DNA from: Mariniphaga sp041687255 | Lineage (GTDB): Bacteria > Bacteroidota > Bacteroidia > Bacteroidales > Prolixibacteraceae | Length of the DNA stretch: 64,000 bases | Direction: 5' to 3' | NCBI GenBank assembly: GCA_041687255.1 | Contig: JAWLCL010000019.1 | Span: 8,482 to 72,481 of the forward strand | In this document: piece by piece, positions 44,675 to 53,334 of the stretch | Position numbering within the stretch: the stretch's first letter is position 1 | Layout of the letters: each line of letters starts with the position of its first letter | Translations under genes and position numbers: made by a program | The notes under the pieces: model-generated | Seen by the model: only the letters and a program-made list of their open reading frames with translations | The model's database searches: none | Told to the model about the DNA's origin: nothing

Positions 44675-45094
44675 ATGACTGAAGAAGATATCAGATGGCA
44701 ACAAAGGTTTTCAAACTATAAAAAGGCATTAAACCAGTTAATAAAAGCCGTGGAAATTCAAGATGCAAGGGATCTTTCTGAGTTGGAAAAACAAGGTCTT
44801 ATACAAGCCTTTGAATTTACACATGAGCTTGCATGGAATGTCATGAAGGATTTTTTTGTTTACCAGGGCAACTCATTCATCTCCGGTTCCAGGGATGCTT
44901 CAAGGGAAGCATATAAAAATGGTATTATTAAGGATGGTGAAACCTGGCTGGATATGATAAAAAGCCGTAACAAGTCTTCTCATACTTATAATGAAGAAAT
45001 AGCGGAAGAAATCGTGGAACTAATTTCAAAAGACTACTTACCTTTGTTTTTAAAGTTTAAGGAAGAGATGGAGAGAAGGTTGATTTACAAATAA
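44675..45094 (+). CDS. HEPN-fold partner of minimal nucleotidyltransferase (HepT/HI0074-like)
   Basis: A 139-residue all-helical protein of the NTase substrate-binding (HI0074) group, HEPN fold. The RNase/AMPylation-type motif R-x4-H-x-Y is present near the C-terminus (RNKSSHTY, R about residue 109). Conserved GLIQAFEFTHELAWNVMKDF lies in the middle, FVYQGNSFISGSRDASREA after it. In MntA/HepT systems this protein is the toxin whose Tyr in R-x4-H-x-Y is modified by the MNT partner. It is first in the pair; the MNT gene follows 77 bp later. Confidence 0.85.
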   Translation: MTEEDIRWQQRFSNYKKALNQLIKAVEIQDARDLSELEKQGLIQAFEFTHELAWNVMKDFFVYQGNSFISGSRDASREAYKNGIIKDGETWLDMIKSRNKSSHTYNEEIAEEIVELISKDYLPLFLKFKEEMERRLIYK

Positions 45095-45171
45095 ATGCTC
45101 CTGGCACGATGCCTGTAAAACAAACAGTCAAGCAGGCAAAATTAAAGCCTCTCAGTAAAATAAATTAAAAA

Positions 45172-45480
45172 ATGCAGGTTGGTCTGAAAGAACAAATACT
45201 AAAAAAGATAAACGAGTCATTTTCGTTATGGCCTGAAATTGAAAGAGTATATCTGTATGGATCCAGGGCGAAAGGAGATTTTCGACCCGGCTCAGATATT
45301 GATTTGGCGGTTGTTGCTCCCGGGCTTTCATTACCTGGACTGCTCCGGATTGAAAATCAGCTGGACGATCTCCTTTTACCGTGGAATATAGATATAGTTC
45401 TGTTTCATCAGATTTCCAACCCCGAACTGATAAATCATATCAGGAGGGTTGGAATTATTGTATACAAAAAAGGGGATTAA
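45172..45480 (+). CDS. Minimal nucleotidyltransferase (MNT/MntA-like)
   Basis: A 102-residue DNA polymerase beta-fold nucleotidyltransferase domain. The catalytic pattern G-S-x10-D-x-D is complete: GSRAKGDFRPGSDIDLAV, followed by a third acidic position in NIDIVLFHQ. In MntA/HepT pairs this enzyme is the antitoxin that adds AMP units to the HEPN toxin; in HI0073-like pairs the role is unproven. The last 4 bp overlap the convergent asnB gene. ATG start preceded by an A-rich stretch. Confidence 0.88.
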   Translation: MQVGLKEQILKKINESFSLWPEIERVYLYGSRAKGDFRPGSDIDLAVVAPGLSLPGLLRIENQLDDLLLPWNIDIVLFHQISNPELINHIRRVGIIVYKKGD

Positions 45481-47189
45481 ACAGCGATAACCGTTTTGGG
45501 TGTTTTCGGCTTCATATCTTCAAAAACAGTTCCCTGCAAATGAACGGTATTAACAGCCCTGCCCGATGGGTCGGCATTATCCTGGAACGATTTATCCCAG
45601 GCAAGCGCTTCGCCGGTACTGCAGGCTATGGAAGGCACCGACGGAACACAGGCCGCTGCCTGGTCGGACGGAAAATGTTCGCTGTAAATGGCCCTGTACA
45701 CATACTCTTCCTTGCTCCTTGGGGTATTTACCGGGAAACGATATTGGGCGTTCTCCATCATTTCATCGGTTACCTGTTGTCGTGCAATTTGCTTCAAAGT
45801 ATCGATCCAACCGTAACCCACTCCATCGGAAAATTGCTCTTTCTGCCGCCATGCAATACTTTCGGGCAGGTATTTCTCAAAGCCTTTGCGCAGACACCAC
45901 TTCTCCATCCGTCCGTTTTTGGCCATTTTTTCCTCAGGATTAAACCGCATGGCCACATCCATAAATTCCTTGTCGAGAAAGGGTACACGACCTTCCACAC
46001 CCCACGATGCCAGCGATTTATTTGCCCTCAGACAATCGTACAGGTGCAAACGGCTCACCTTCCGAACACTCTCTTTATGAAACTCCTCCGCATTGGGCGC
46101 TTTATGAAAGTACAGGTATCCGCCAAAAATTTCATCGGCTCCCTCACCGGTAAGCACCATTTTAATGCCCATTGAACGGATAACACGGGCAATCATGTAC
46201 ATCGGGGTTGATGCACGTACTGTTGTCACATCGTAGGTTTCAATGTGGTAAATTACATCTCGGATAGCGTCAAGCCCTTCCTGTATGGTATAATGTATCT
46301 CGTGATGTATGGTGCCAATATGTTCGGCCACTTTACGGGCAGCCACCAAATCAGGAGAACCTTCCAGCCCGATTACAAATGAATGCAGCTGCGGCCACCA
46401 GGCATCCTTCTGATCGTTTTCCTCAATACGCTTTGCCGAAAACTTTTTGGCAAGGGCGGAAGTAATGGAGGAATCGAGGCCTCCCGATAACAACACTCCG
46501 TATGGCACATCCGACATGAGCTGGCGGTGAACGGCATCTTCCAACGCTTGTGCCAGTTCATCGATGTCGGCAGGATTATCCTTCACATTTTCGTATTCCG
46601 TCCAGTCACGGCTATACCACCGTTTCAGCACTCCATCTTTACTGTAAAGGTAGTGCCCGGGAGGAAATTCTTCAATCTTTTTGCAGTAACCCTCCAGCGC
46701 CTTCAGTTCCGATGCTACATAGTAGTTACCAAATGCATCCCACCCCTGGTACAATGGAATTATTCCGATATGATCGCGGGCAATCAGGTATGCATCTTCA
46801 TCCTCATCGTAAAGAGCGAAAGCAAATATGCCGTTTAAATCGTCCAGAAACTTTTCCTTTTTCGTACGATACAGGGCAAGAATCACTTCACAATCAGAAC
46901 CGGTCATAAAATCATAGTTTCCCTGAAACTGCTTCCGGATTTCACGGTGGTTGTAAATTTCCCCATTTACCCCCAGCACCAGTTTCCTGTCTTTGCTGTA
47001 GAGGGGTTGCCCTCCCGACTCAGGATCAACAATCGCCAGCCTTTCGTGGGCAATCAATGCTTTGTCACCACAATATATGCCCGACCAATCGGGACCACGG
47101 TGCCGTAACTTTTTCGACATCTCCAAAACCTGCGGCCGCAATTGCTGACTGCCGGTTTTTAAATCAAACGCACATACTATTCCACACAT
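45477..47189 (-). CDS. asnB: Asparagine synthase B (glutamine-hydrolysing)
   Basis: Makes asparagine from aspartate, ATP and glutamine. The 570-residue product starts MCGIVCAFD, with Cys2 as glutaminase nucleophile, then RHRGPDWSGIY and NGEIYNH; the synthetase half has the PP-loop LLSGGLDSSITSAL and the acidic TGEGADEIFGGYLYFHKAP (core GEGADEIFGG). Normal length. A near-consensus TATATTTT box lies at 47234-47227 on the minus strand, 38 bp upstream. Convergent, 4-bp overlap with the MNT gene. Confidence 0.97.
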   Translation of the reverse strand: MCGIVCAFDLKTGSQQLRPQVLEMSKKLRHRGPDWSGIYCGDKALIAHERLAIVDPESGGQPLYSKDRKLVLGVNGEIYNHREIRKQFQGNYDFMTGSDCEVILALYRTKKEKFLDDLNGIFAFALYDEDEDAYLIARDHIGIIPLYQGWDAFGNYYVASELKALEGYCKKIEEFPPGHYLYSKDGVLKRWYSRDWTEYENVKDNPADIDELAQALEDAVHRQLMSDVPYGVLLSGGLDSSITSALAKKFSAKRIEENDQKDAWWPQLHSFVIGLEGSPDLVAARKVAEHIGTIHHEIHYTIQEGLDAIRDVIYHIETYDVTTVRASTPMYMIARVIRSMGIKMVLTGEGADEIFGGYLYFHKAPNAEEFHKESVRKVSRLHLYDCLRANKSLASWGVEGRVPFLDKEFMDVAMRFNPEEKMAKNGRMEKWCLRKGFEKYLPESIAWRQKEQFSDGVGYGWIDTLKQIARQQVTDEMMENAQYRFPVNTPRSKEEYVYRAIYSEHFPSDQAAACVPSVPSIACSTGEALAWDKSFQDNADPSGRAVNTVHLQGTVFEDMKPKTPKTVIAV

Positions 47190-47541
47190 ATTATTAATTT
47201 TTATTAATTACATTATAACATCGGCTAAAATATACTTTTTGTCACTTAAAAACAATTTTTAATGACAATATTCTTATAATTTATAAATTAATTGACATTT
47301 TAATATTATTGCGCGCCCTTTAATAACTTTTGCATATTTCAATCATAACCCCTGTTGTTTTTAATTTACAAGCCAAAATTTGTAATCCTGTTTTTGTCTA
47401 CCCCCCCTCAAAAAATAAAGTTGATTTATAAAAAGTGCAATTTCAGAAAACAGCCCCCCTTTTAACTTTTTTATTGCCATTTAATACAATCATGTCTTTT
47501 ATTTTTCGTAAATTGATAAGCAACACTTAAATACACACATT
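47190..47541. other. Divergent promoter region asnB / cupredoxin-repeat protein
   Basis: 352 bp AT-rich spacer between divergent genes. The asnB side shows a -7-like TATATTTT (minus strand 47234-47227) with TTG 18 bp further upstream. The other side has C-runs (CCCCCC near 47401 and 47454) in AT-rich sequence and a weak TAAATTGA before the ATG at 47542. No RNA gene or small ORF is evident. Confidence 0.5.
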
Positions 47542-50088
47542 ATGGATAAAAAATTTACCTTTATTAAAAAAATTTTATTTAGCCGGTTTTTACCGGTAAT
47601 TGCCTTTTTACTTGGCAGCATGATGCTTTCGGGTCAAACATTGCACGTAATAGAAGTACGTGATTTTGAGTTTGACCCTTCTGAACTCACCATTACAGCA
47701 GGAGACACTGTTGAATGGGTAAACGAACAAGGTTCGCACAACGTAAATGGCACTCAGGTAACTTTTCCCTCAAATCCGGAATCCTTCGGCAATGAAGTAG
47801 GGACCGGCTGGACCTATCAACACGTATTCACAGAAGCAGGTAATTACGATTACCAGTGTGATCCACATGCCTCAGCAGGCATGAACGGAACTATTGAGGT
47901 ACTTGGAGATGGGGAAGCCGGTGAAGAATTTTTGCTGACGGTGGAATTCAGCGGCATGACCCCACATATAGGTCAAAACCTCTTTTTGGCTGTCAGGGAA
48001 GCCGATACAGGAATGGAAATTGGCCGTACAGATACAGTTGCTGCATCTGAGTTTACAGTGGAAGTTCAGGGGATTGAAGAGGGCATGTCGTATCATGTCG
48101 ATTTCTGGGTCGATTTCAATGAGAACGGCAGGTATGACACACCGCCGGTGGACCATGCCTGGAGACTCGAGTTGAATGATGTCATGGGAGATACCACACT
48201 GATGTTTGCACACAACACCGATTTCACAAACATTATGTGGGAAAACATGTTATCTGTTGATTTCAGCGGCATGAACCCGCATGTGGGGCAGAATATTTAT
48301 CTTGCTGTAGTGGACACTGCCACAGGAATGGAGGTTGGACGGACCCATGCAGTAGCCGATACAGCCTTTACCCTCATGGTTCCTGGCATCGAAACCGGTA
48401 ACTCATACCATGTTGACTTTTGGGTCGATTTTAATGAAAACGGAATGTATGATGCACCGCCCACCGATCATGCATGGCGGCTTAATTTAAACGATGTTGT
48501 AGGCGATACCACACTGATGTTTGCACACAATACTGATTTTACAGATATTATGTGGAACTATTTGTTGACGGTAGAGTTCAGCGGCATGAATCCTCATGTG
48601 GGGCAAGATGTTTATCTGGCCGTAGTGGACGCCTCAACGGGCAAAGAAGTTGGACGGACCCATACCGTTGCCGATACCGCATTTGCCCTTATGGTACCCG
48701 GAATAGAATACGGCAAATCGTATCATGTGGATTTCTGGGCCGATTTTAATGAAAACGAAATGTATGATGATCCGCCCACCGATCATGCATGGCGGCTTGA
48801 ACTGGATGATGTAATGGGTGATACTACCCTTATGTTTGCCCATAACACCAATTTCACTGACATTATGTGGAAAAACAGTTTAACCGTTGAATTCAGCGGC
48901 ATGAATCCGCATGAAGGACAGGACATTTACCTGGCAGTTGTGGATGCCAACACGGGCATGGAAATTGGCCGTGCGCACACAGTGGCCGATACAGCTTTTA
49001 CTATGACCATCCCGGGAATTGAATCGGGACAGTCGTATGATGTTAATTTCTGGGCCGATTTCAATGAAAATGGAATGTATGATACTCCTCCGGACGATCA
49101 TGCATGGCAGCTTGAACTGAATAGTGTTGTTGGTGATACCACCCTTACGTTTGTTCACAACACCGACTTCACCGATATTATGTGGACAAACATGCTTACA
49201 GTGGAATTCAGCGGCATGAACCCGCATGTTGGCCAAAACATTTATCTTGCTGTAACCGATACCTTATCGGGCAAAGAAGTTGGCCGCACACAGGCAGTTG
49301 CCGATACGGCATTTTCACTCATGGTTCCGGGAATTGAACCGGGTCAGTCCTATCACGTTGACTTCTGGGTCGACTTTAACGAAAACGGCGTGTACGATAC
49401 ACCTCCGGACGACCATGCCTGGCGGCTTAACCTTAACAACGTGACGGGTGACACCACCTTAATGTTTAGTCACAATACCGATTTTACCGACATTATGTGG
49501 AAGTATCAGCTTGCCGTTGAGTTTACTGAAATGACCCCACATTTGGGCCAGATGTTTGTGTTGTATGTGGTAGATGCCGATGAGGATATGGTTTTGGATA
49601 CAGTTACCATAGAAGAAATAGCCGATCCCGGATTTACGGTTTACTCCTCCAGTTTGACAGCAGGAAGCAACTATCATATTAACTTTTGGGCCGATTATAA
49701 TGAAAATGGCACGTATGATGCGCCGCCTGCCGATCATGCCTGGCAACTGGTATTGGAAAATGTAACCGGTGACACTACACTCATATTCGTCCACAACACC
49801 GAATTTACCGATATTTTCCCGGTAACCTCTGCAGTGGAAATTGGCAGCCAGCCGTTCAGAATGTATCCCAATCCGGCAACAAATAAGGTTTGGATTGAAT
49901 CGGATAAACTGAACATGAAGGATTATACCTTATCGGTTTTTGATTTGTCAGGCCGCATGACAGCCCTTGAACAGAATATAAGAAATGATCGCATTGAGCT
50001 GAATGTTCAAAAGCTTACGAAAGGAATTTATTTTGTGGAATTAAAAACCACGAATGACCGAACGATAATGAAACTTATAAAGAAATAG
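47542..50088 (+). CDS. T9SS-exported cupredoxin protein with six 105-residue repeats
   Basis: 848 residues. A signal peptide (cleavage near SGQ, residue 32) precedes a plastocyanin-like domain (about 34-122) with all four type 1 copper ligands: His66, Cys106, His109, Met114. Six tandem repeats then begin at residues 134, 239, 344, 449, 554 and 659 (315 bp each). Each has FSGMNPHVGQ-type starts, a D-F-N-E-N-G-x-Y-D acidic loop like calcium-binding loops, PP-x-DHAW, and VGDTTLMFAHNT ends; the sixth is diverged. The final ~80 residues (FRMYPNPATNKVWIES, LSVFDLSGR, GIYFVEL) are a type A T9SS sorting domain, so the protein is sent to the cell surface. Repeat function unknown. Confidence 0.9.
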   Translation: MDKKFTFIKKILFSRFLPVIAFLLGSMMLSGQTLHVIEVRDFEFDPSELTITAGDTVEWVNEQGSHNVNGTQVTFPSNPESFGNEVGTGWTYQHVFTEAGNYDYQCDPHASAGMNGTIEVLGDGEAGEEFLLTVEFSGMTPHIGQNLFLAVREADTGMEIGRTDTVAASEFTVEVQGIEEGMSYHVDFWVDFNENGRYDTPPVDHAWRLELNDVMGDTTLMFAHNTDFTNIMWENMLSVDFSGMNPHVGQNIYLAVVDTATGMEVGRTHAVADTAFTLMVPGIETGNSYHVDFWVDFNENGMYDAPPTDHAWRLNLNDVVGDTTLMFAHNTDFTDIMWNYLLTVEFSGMNPHVGQDVYLAVVDASTGKEVGRTHTVADTAFALMVPGIEYGKSYHVDFWADFNENEMYDDPPTDHAWRLELDDVMGDTTLMFAHNTNFTDIMWKNSLTVEFSGMNPHEGQDIYLAVVDANTGMEIGRAHTVADTAFTMTIPGIESGQSYDVNFWADFNENGMYDTPPDDHAWQLELNSVVGDTTLTFVHNTDFTDIMWTNMLTVEFSGMNPHVGQNIYLAVTDTLSGKEVGRTQAVADTAFSLMVPGIEPGQSYHVDFWVDFNENGVYDTPPDDHAWRLNLNNVTGDTTLMFSHNTDFTDIMWKYQLAVEFTEMTPHLGQMFVLYVVDADEDMVLDTVTIEEIADPGFTVYSSSLTAGSNYHINFWADYNENGTYDAPPADHAWQLVLENVTGDTTLIFVHNTEFTDIFPVTSAVEIGSQPFRMYPNPATNKVWIESDKLNMKDYTLSVFDLSGRMTALEQNIRNDRIELNVQKLTKGIYFVELKTTNDRTIMKLIKK
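47938..49833 (+). repeat. Six in-frame 315-bp tandem repeats inside the cupredoxin gene
   Basis: Unit starts at 47941, 48256, 48571, 48886, 49201 and 49516 are spaced exactly 315 bp. Units 1-5 are closely similar at DNA and protein level, unit 6 is diverged and 318 bp long. Exact spacing points to recent amplification or ongoing homogenisation by recombination. Confidence 0.92.
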
Positions 50089-50095
50089 CAAAATC

Positions 50096-50134
50096 AGAGG
50101 GTGCTTACTTCCAAAGCTGCACCCTCTTTTTTTT
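50096..50134 (+). terminator. Intrinsic terminator after cupredoxin-repeat gene
   Basis: A perfect stem AGAGGGTGC / GCACCCTCT with a 14-nt loop is followed by a T9 run, 8 bp after the stop codon. Confidence 0.92.
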
Positions 50135-50246
50135 TACTTATACCTGTACATTTAAATTTACAAATTCTTCTTTGAGTTTTGAACGGAAAATGAGGTTTGT
50201 TGTTATAGTGGCAGAATGTTTAATTAAAAGCAAATTAAAAAAAACT

Positions 50247-50648
50247 ATGAGTTACTATTACAACACCGTTATCAAAAATAAAAGTTTTGAAGAGGTTTTG
50301 GCTGCCGTTAAAGATGGTCTTGCCAAAGAAGGATTTGGAATTCCTTCAGAAGTGAACATGAAGGAGACATTCAAAATGAAACTGGATGTCGATTTTAAGA
50401 ATTACATTATTCTTGGTGCCTGCAATCCTTCATCTGCCCTCAAGGCGGTTCAGAGCGAGAAAAACATTGGCACACTCCTGCCATGCAGCGTTGTGGTACA
50501 GGAGCATGAAAACGGCGAAGTGGAAGTTGCTGCGGTTGATCCTATTGCATCGATGATGGCTGTTAAGAACAACACCGTGCAAAGTATTGCCATTGAAATC
50601 GCCCGCAAACTAGAAAGCGTCATTGAAGACCTGAGTCTCAGTAAATAA
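50247..50648 (+). CDS. DUF302-domain protein
   Basis: A 133-residue DUF302 protein from the ATG at 50247 (MSYYYNTVIKNKSFEEVLAAVKDGL). Visible family landmarks are KEGFGIPSEVNMKETFKMKL, ILGACNPSSALKAV (the conserved GACNP loop), and LLPCSVVVQEHENGEVEV. DUF302 domains are small alpha/beta folds of unknown function, sometimes suspected to bind heme or small ligands. The upstream codons from 50172 look like leader. Convergent with the PQQ gene, 11-bp overlap. Confidence 0.88.
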   Translation: MSYYYNTVIKNKSFEEVLAAVKDGLAKEGFGIPSEVNMKETFKMKLDVDFKNYIILGACNPSSALKAVQSEKNIGTLLPCSVVVQEHENGEVEVAAVDPIASMMAVKNNTVQSIAIEIARKLESVIEDLSLSK

Positions 50649-51906
50649 GATACAGGTTTTTTGCGGTACGCAGTACCATTTTATCCTTTACAAAAGCCGG
50701 AACTGCCTTAACAGTTTCCGGGATACTGTTTTCGGCAACTTTTTGAAAAGAGTTGCCCGGTTTTATTATTGTGCAATCTCCTTTAACATTAAAAAAGTAG
50801 ATATTGCCGGCAGCATATATGGGGGAAGCATTGAAATTGCCGTTCAACTTTTCTTTCCAGATTGGTTTACCTGTGGCAGCATCAAGACAAGTTGCCATTC
50901 CCCTGTCGTGCACCATATACATTTTATCATCAACAATTACCGGTGTGGGAATTTGCGGCACCTCATCCTCATACATCCATTTCACATGCGATTTGGTAAC
51001 ATCTCCTTTTCCTGATGGATCAACTGCATATTGCCTTGTGAAAAAGGGAATGTTATCAAGAAAAATCCATCCTGAGTTGACAAACACCAAACCATTCCAA
51101 TAGAGTGGCTGACTGACGGTTGAATCGTAACCGTATTCAATTGTCCAAACCACTTCGCCCGTTTTAACATCATGGGCAAAGCACATGTATGAAGAGTTGC
51201 TTATGAGCAACTCGCGATCTTCAGTTTTTATAACAATAGGTGTCTGATACGATTTTCTGTACACCGGCTCCAGGGAATCATAAATTTCTGCAGGGCGGAT
51301 ACTTTTCCAGATGGTTTCGCCTGTTTTCTTATCGAGGGCAACAACATATGGATCTTCTGTCCCTTCAAGGTGAAGAATCAACATGTTATCGTGCAGGATG
51401 GGCGAAGAAGCAGGCCCCTGCATATGGTCACAGGGTAAATCATCACGTTTCCACACCACACTATAATTGCGGGTATCGATGCAGGCTGTTCCAAAAGAGC
51501 CATAATGAACATATGCATATCCATTTTCGATGCATGGTGTGGGAGTAGCATACGAGTTTGTACTGTGAATACGTTGCGGGTTGTCGCTCGTAAAAAGCGT
51601 CTGTTCATGGAGCAATTTACCTGAATCAAAGTCGTAGCATATTGCATAAAACTCTTTACCGTCATCGGTTGCAGAAGTTAACCATATCTGATCTCCATAT
51701 ATTACGGGTGAAGACCAACCGGTGCCTTTAACCTCCGATTTCCATTCAATGTTCTTATCGACACCCCATTCCTGTGGGGCTGACTTAACCTGCGCATGCC
51801 CATCCATTGAAGACCCTCTGAAATGTGTCCAGTTTTGTCCAGAATTTGTACAGGAAAACATCAACAGTGGAACAATCAGGAGTGCAGAATATATTTTTGC
51901 AGCCAT
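50638..51906 (-). CDS. PQQ-like beta-propeller lipoprotein
   Basis: Exported lipoprotein (MAAKIYSALLIVPLLMFSC, Cys19) made of a PQQ-type beta-propeller. Repeated strand sets such as NWTHFRGSSMDGHAQ, WSSPVIYGDQIWLTS, DLPCDHMQGPASSPILHDNMLIL and GKPIWKEKLNGNF, each with Trp and a G-x-x-x-W pattern, belong to PQQ/BamB-like propellers without necessarily binding PQQ. 422 residues. Probably outer-membrane or periplasmic. A full -7 match TAGCTTTG lies at 51947-51940 on the minus strand. Confidence 0.87.
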   Translation of the reverse strand: MAAKIYSALLIVPLLMFSCTNSGQNWTHFRGSSMDGHAQVKSAPQEWGVDKNIEWKSEVKGTGWSSPVIYGDQIWLTSATDDGKEFYAICYDFDSGKLLHEQTLFTSDNPQRIHSTNSYATPTPCIENGYAYVHYGSFGTACIDTRNYSVVWKRDDLPCDHMQGPASSPILHDNMLILHLEGTEDPYVVALDKKTGETIWKSIRPAEIYDSLEPVYRKSYQTPIVIKTEDRELLISNSSYMCFAHDVKTGEVVWTIEYGYDSTVSQPLYWNGLVFVNSGWIFLDNIPFFTRQYAVDPSGKGDVTKSHVKWMYEDEVPQIPTPVIVDDKMYMVHDRGMATCLDAATGKPIWKEKLNGNFNASPIYAAGNIYFFNVKGDCTIIKPGNSFQKVAENSIPETVKAVPAFVKDKMVLRTAKNLYLIY

Positions 51907-52115
51907 ACCAAACCAGGTTGAAAATTAATTTACTACCAACAAAGCTAAAATAATCTTTCGATTTGAGATGAACGTATAACAAAAATAAAATCCCCTAAAA
52001 CTACTTCTCTACTCCTATGTTTCAAAAACATTTTATGAAAAACAGTGGCAAATACAAAATTTTCCCGAATTTTACAGGAGAAGTATTGAAAATAGGTTAT
52101 TTAAGCAAAAAGGGT

Positions 52116-53153
52116 ATGAATCATGTAAAAAAAATCTATATTTTCATTATTCTGGTAACTTCAGTGGTAGTGCTTATAGAAGCCCAGAACATAATTATTC
52201 CGTTTATTCTTGCCATTTTATTCTGGTTTATGATCCGGGTAATGAAAAAATTATTGTCGCGGATGCGTTTTATAAGAAGGTGGCCTGACTGGACCTTAAC
52301 CATTATATCATCTATAATCCTGTTAAGCCTCCTGTTCCTGGTAGTTACCATAATAACGATGAACATCAGGTACCTGACAGCTACACTACCCACCTACGAA
52401 GAAAATATTACTAAAATCACCACCAGATTGCAACAAAGCTTTGAACTCGAATTTCCCCTGGTATGGAGCAGTCTTGCTGCCGATGTAGATTTTGGTAATA
52501 TTCTCAGCAGGATATTTTCTACCCTTACAGGACTCTTCAGCGATGCATTCATTGTTCTGACCTTTTTAATTTTCATTCTCCTTGAGGAGTCAATTTTTCC
52601 CAGTAAAATCAAGGCAATGTATCCTGATGAAAGCAGGTACAATAAAGTAAATTCGCTTATAAAAAAAATCGACCATTCGGTTAGCAATTACATTGCAATT
52701 AAAACTGTGTTGAGTCTGTTAACAGGGATATTGAGTTTTTTGGCCCTTTTAGCTATTGGTATAGATGCTCCTTTCTTTTGGGCATTTCTCATTTTCATCC
52801 TCAACTTTATTCCTTCAATAGGTTCGTTGATAGCAACCTTTTTCCCGGCATTTTTTGCCTTGCTTCAATTTGGCTCTTTCACACCAGCCATACTGGTCCT
52901 GGCTATTGTAGGGGCTATTCAAATTTTAGTGGGAAGTTTTTTGGAACCTCGAATTATGGGTACATCAATGAACGTCAGCCCGCTGGTTGTATTTCTCACC
53001 CTTATTCTCTGGGGCATGATGTGGGGCATTGCCGGGATGCTGCTTAGTGTTCCCATTACAGTAATCCTCATTTTAATAATGTCAGAATTTGAAGCCACCA
53101 GGCCCATTGCCATTTTACTTAGCAGGCGCGGAAAGATAGTTGATAAAATGTAA
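52116..53153 (+). CDS. AI-2E family (PerM/TqsA-like) permease
   Basis: Polytopic inner-membrane protein of the AI-2E family; relatives export autoinducer-2 or act as Na+/H+ antiporters, so the substrate is open. From the ATG at 52116 (MNHVKKIYIFIILVT) it is 345 residues, the usual family length; an ATG at 52017 adds 33 basic residues that fit poorly. About eight hydrophobic segments, with conserved LIKKIDHSVSNYIAIKTVLSLLTGI and FLEPRIMGTSMNVSPLVVFLTLILWGMMWGI (cores IKKIDHSVSNYI and EPRIMGTSMNVSP). Single plus-strand gene. Confidence 0.85.
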   Translation: MNHVKKIYIFIILVTSVVVLIEAQNIIIPFILAILFWFMIRVMKKLLSRMRFIRRWPDWTLTIISSIILLSLLFLVVTIITMNIRYLTATLPTYEENITKITTRLQQSFELEFPLVWSSLAADVDFGNILSRIFSTLTGLFSDAFIVLTFLIFILLEESIFPSKIKAMYPDESRYNKVNSLIKKIDHSVSNYIAIKTVLSLLTGILSFLALLAIGIDAPFFWAFLIFILNFIPSIGSLIATFFPAFFALLQFGSFTPAILVLAIVGAIQILVGSFLEPRIMGTSMNVSPLVVFLTLILWGMMWGIAGMLLSVPITVILILIMSEFEATRPIAILLSRRGKIVDKM

Positions 53154-53296
53154 ACAATTACATATATAAAAAGTCTTCTGACTGTGTGCCGGAAGTTCTT
53201 TATATGTTGAATAAAAAAGAAAGAAAAAGCTTCATCTCTGCCTGCTTAATAAAAAATATTGCAACAATTATTGATGTATTATTGGTATCTTATTGA

Positions 53297-53304
53297 TAAG
53301 TTTG
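53297..53304 (+). promoter_or_regulatory. -7 box before nucleoside/sugar cluster
   Basis: TAAGTTTG is a full match to TAnnTTTG, 31 bp before the ATG of the TIM-barrel epimerase gene and the probable start of the cluster's transcript. Confidence 0.45.
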
Positions 53305-53334
53305 ACTTCATAAAACAATTCAAATGGCAGAACT

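Noticed and set aside
48634..49916. Several minus-strand frames of 60-118 codons
   Set aside because: They recur at 315-bp spacing opposite each repeat of the cupredoxin gene and are shadows of it.
52017..52115. Upstream ATG for the AI-2E permease
   Set aside because: Would add 33 residues with no family counterpart; the ATG at 52116 places the first membrane helix normally, though this is not proven.
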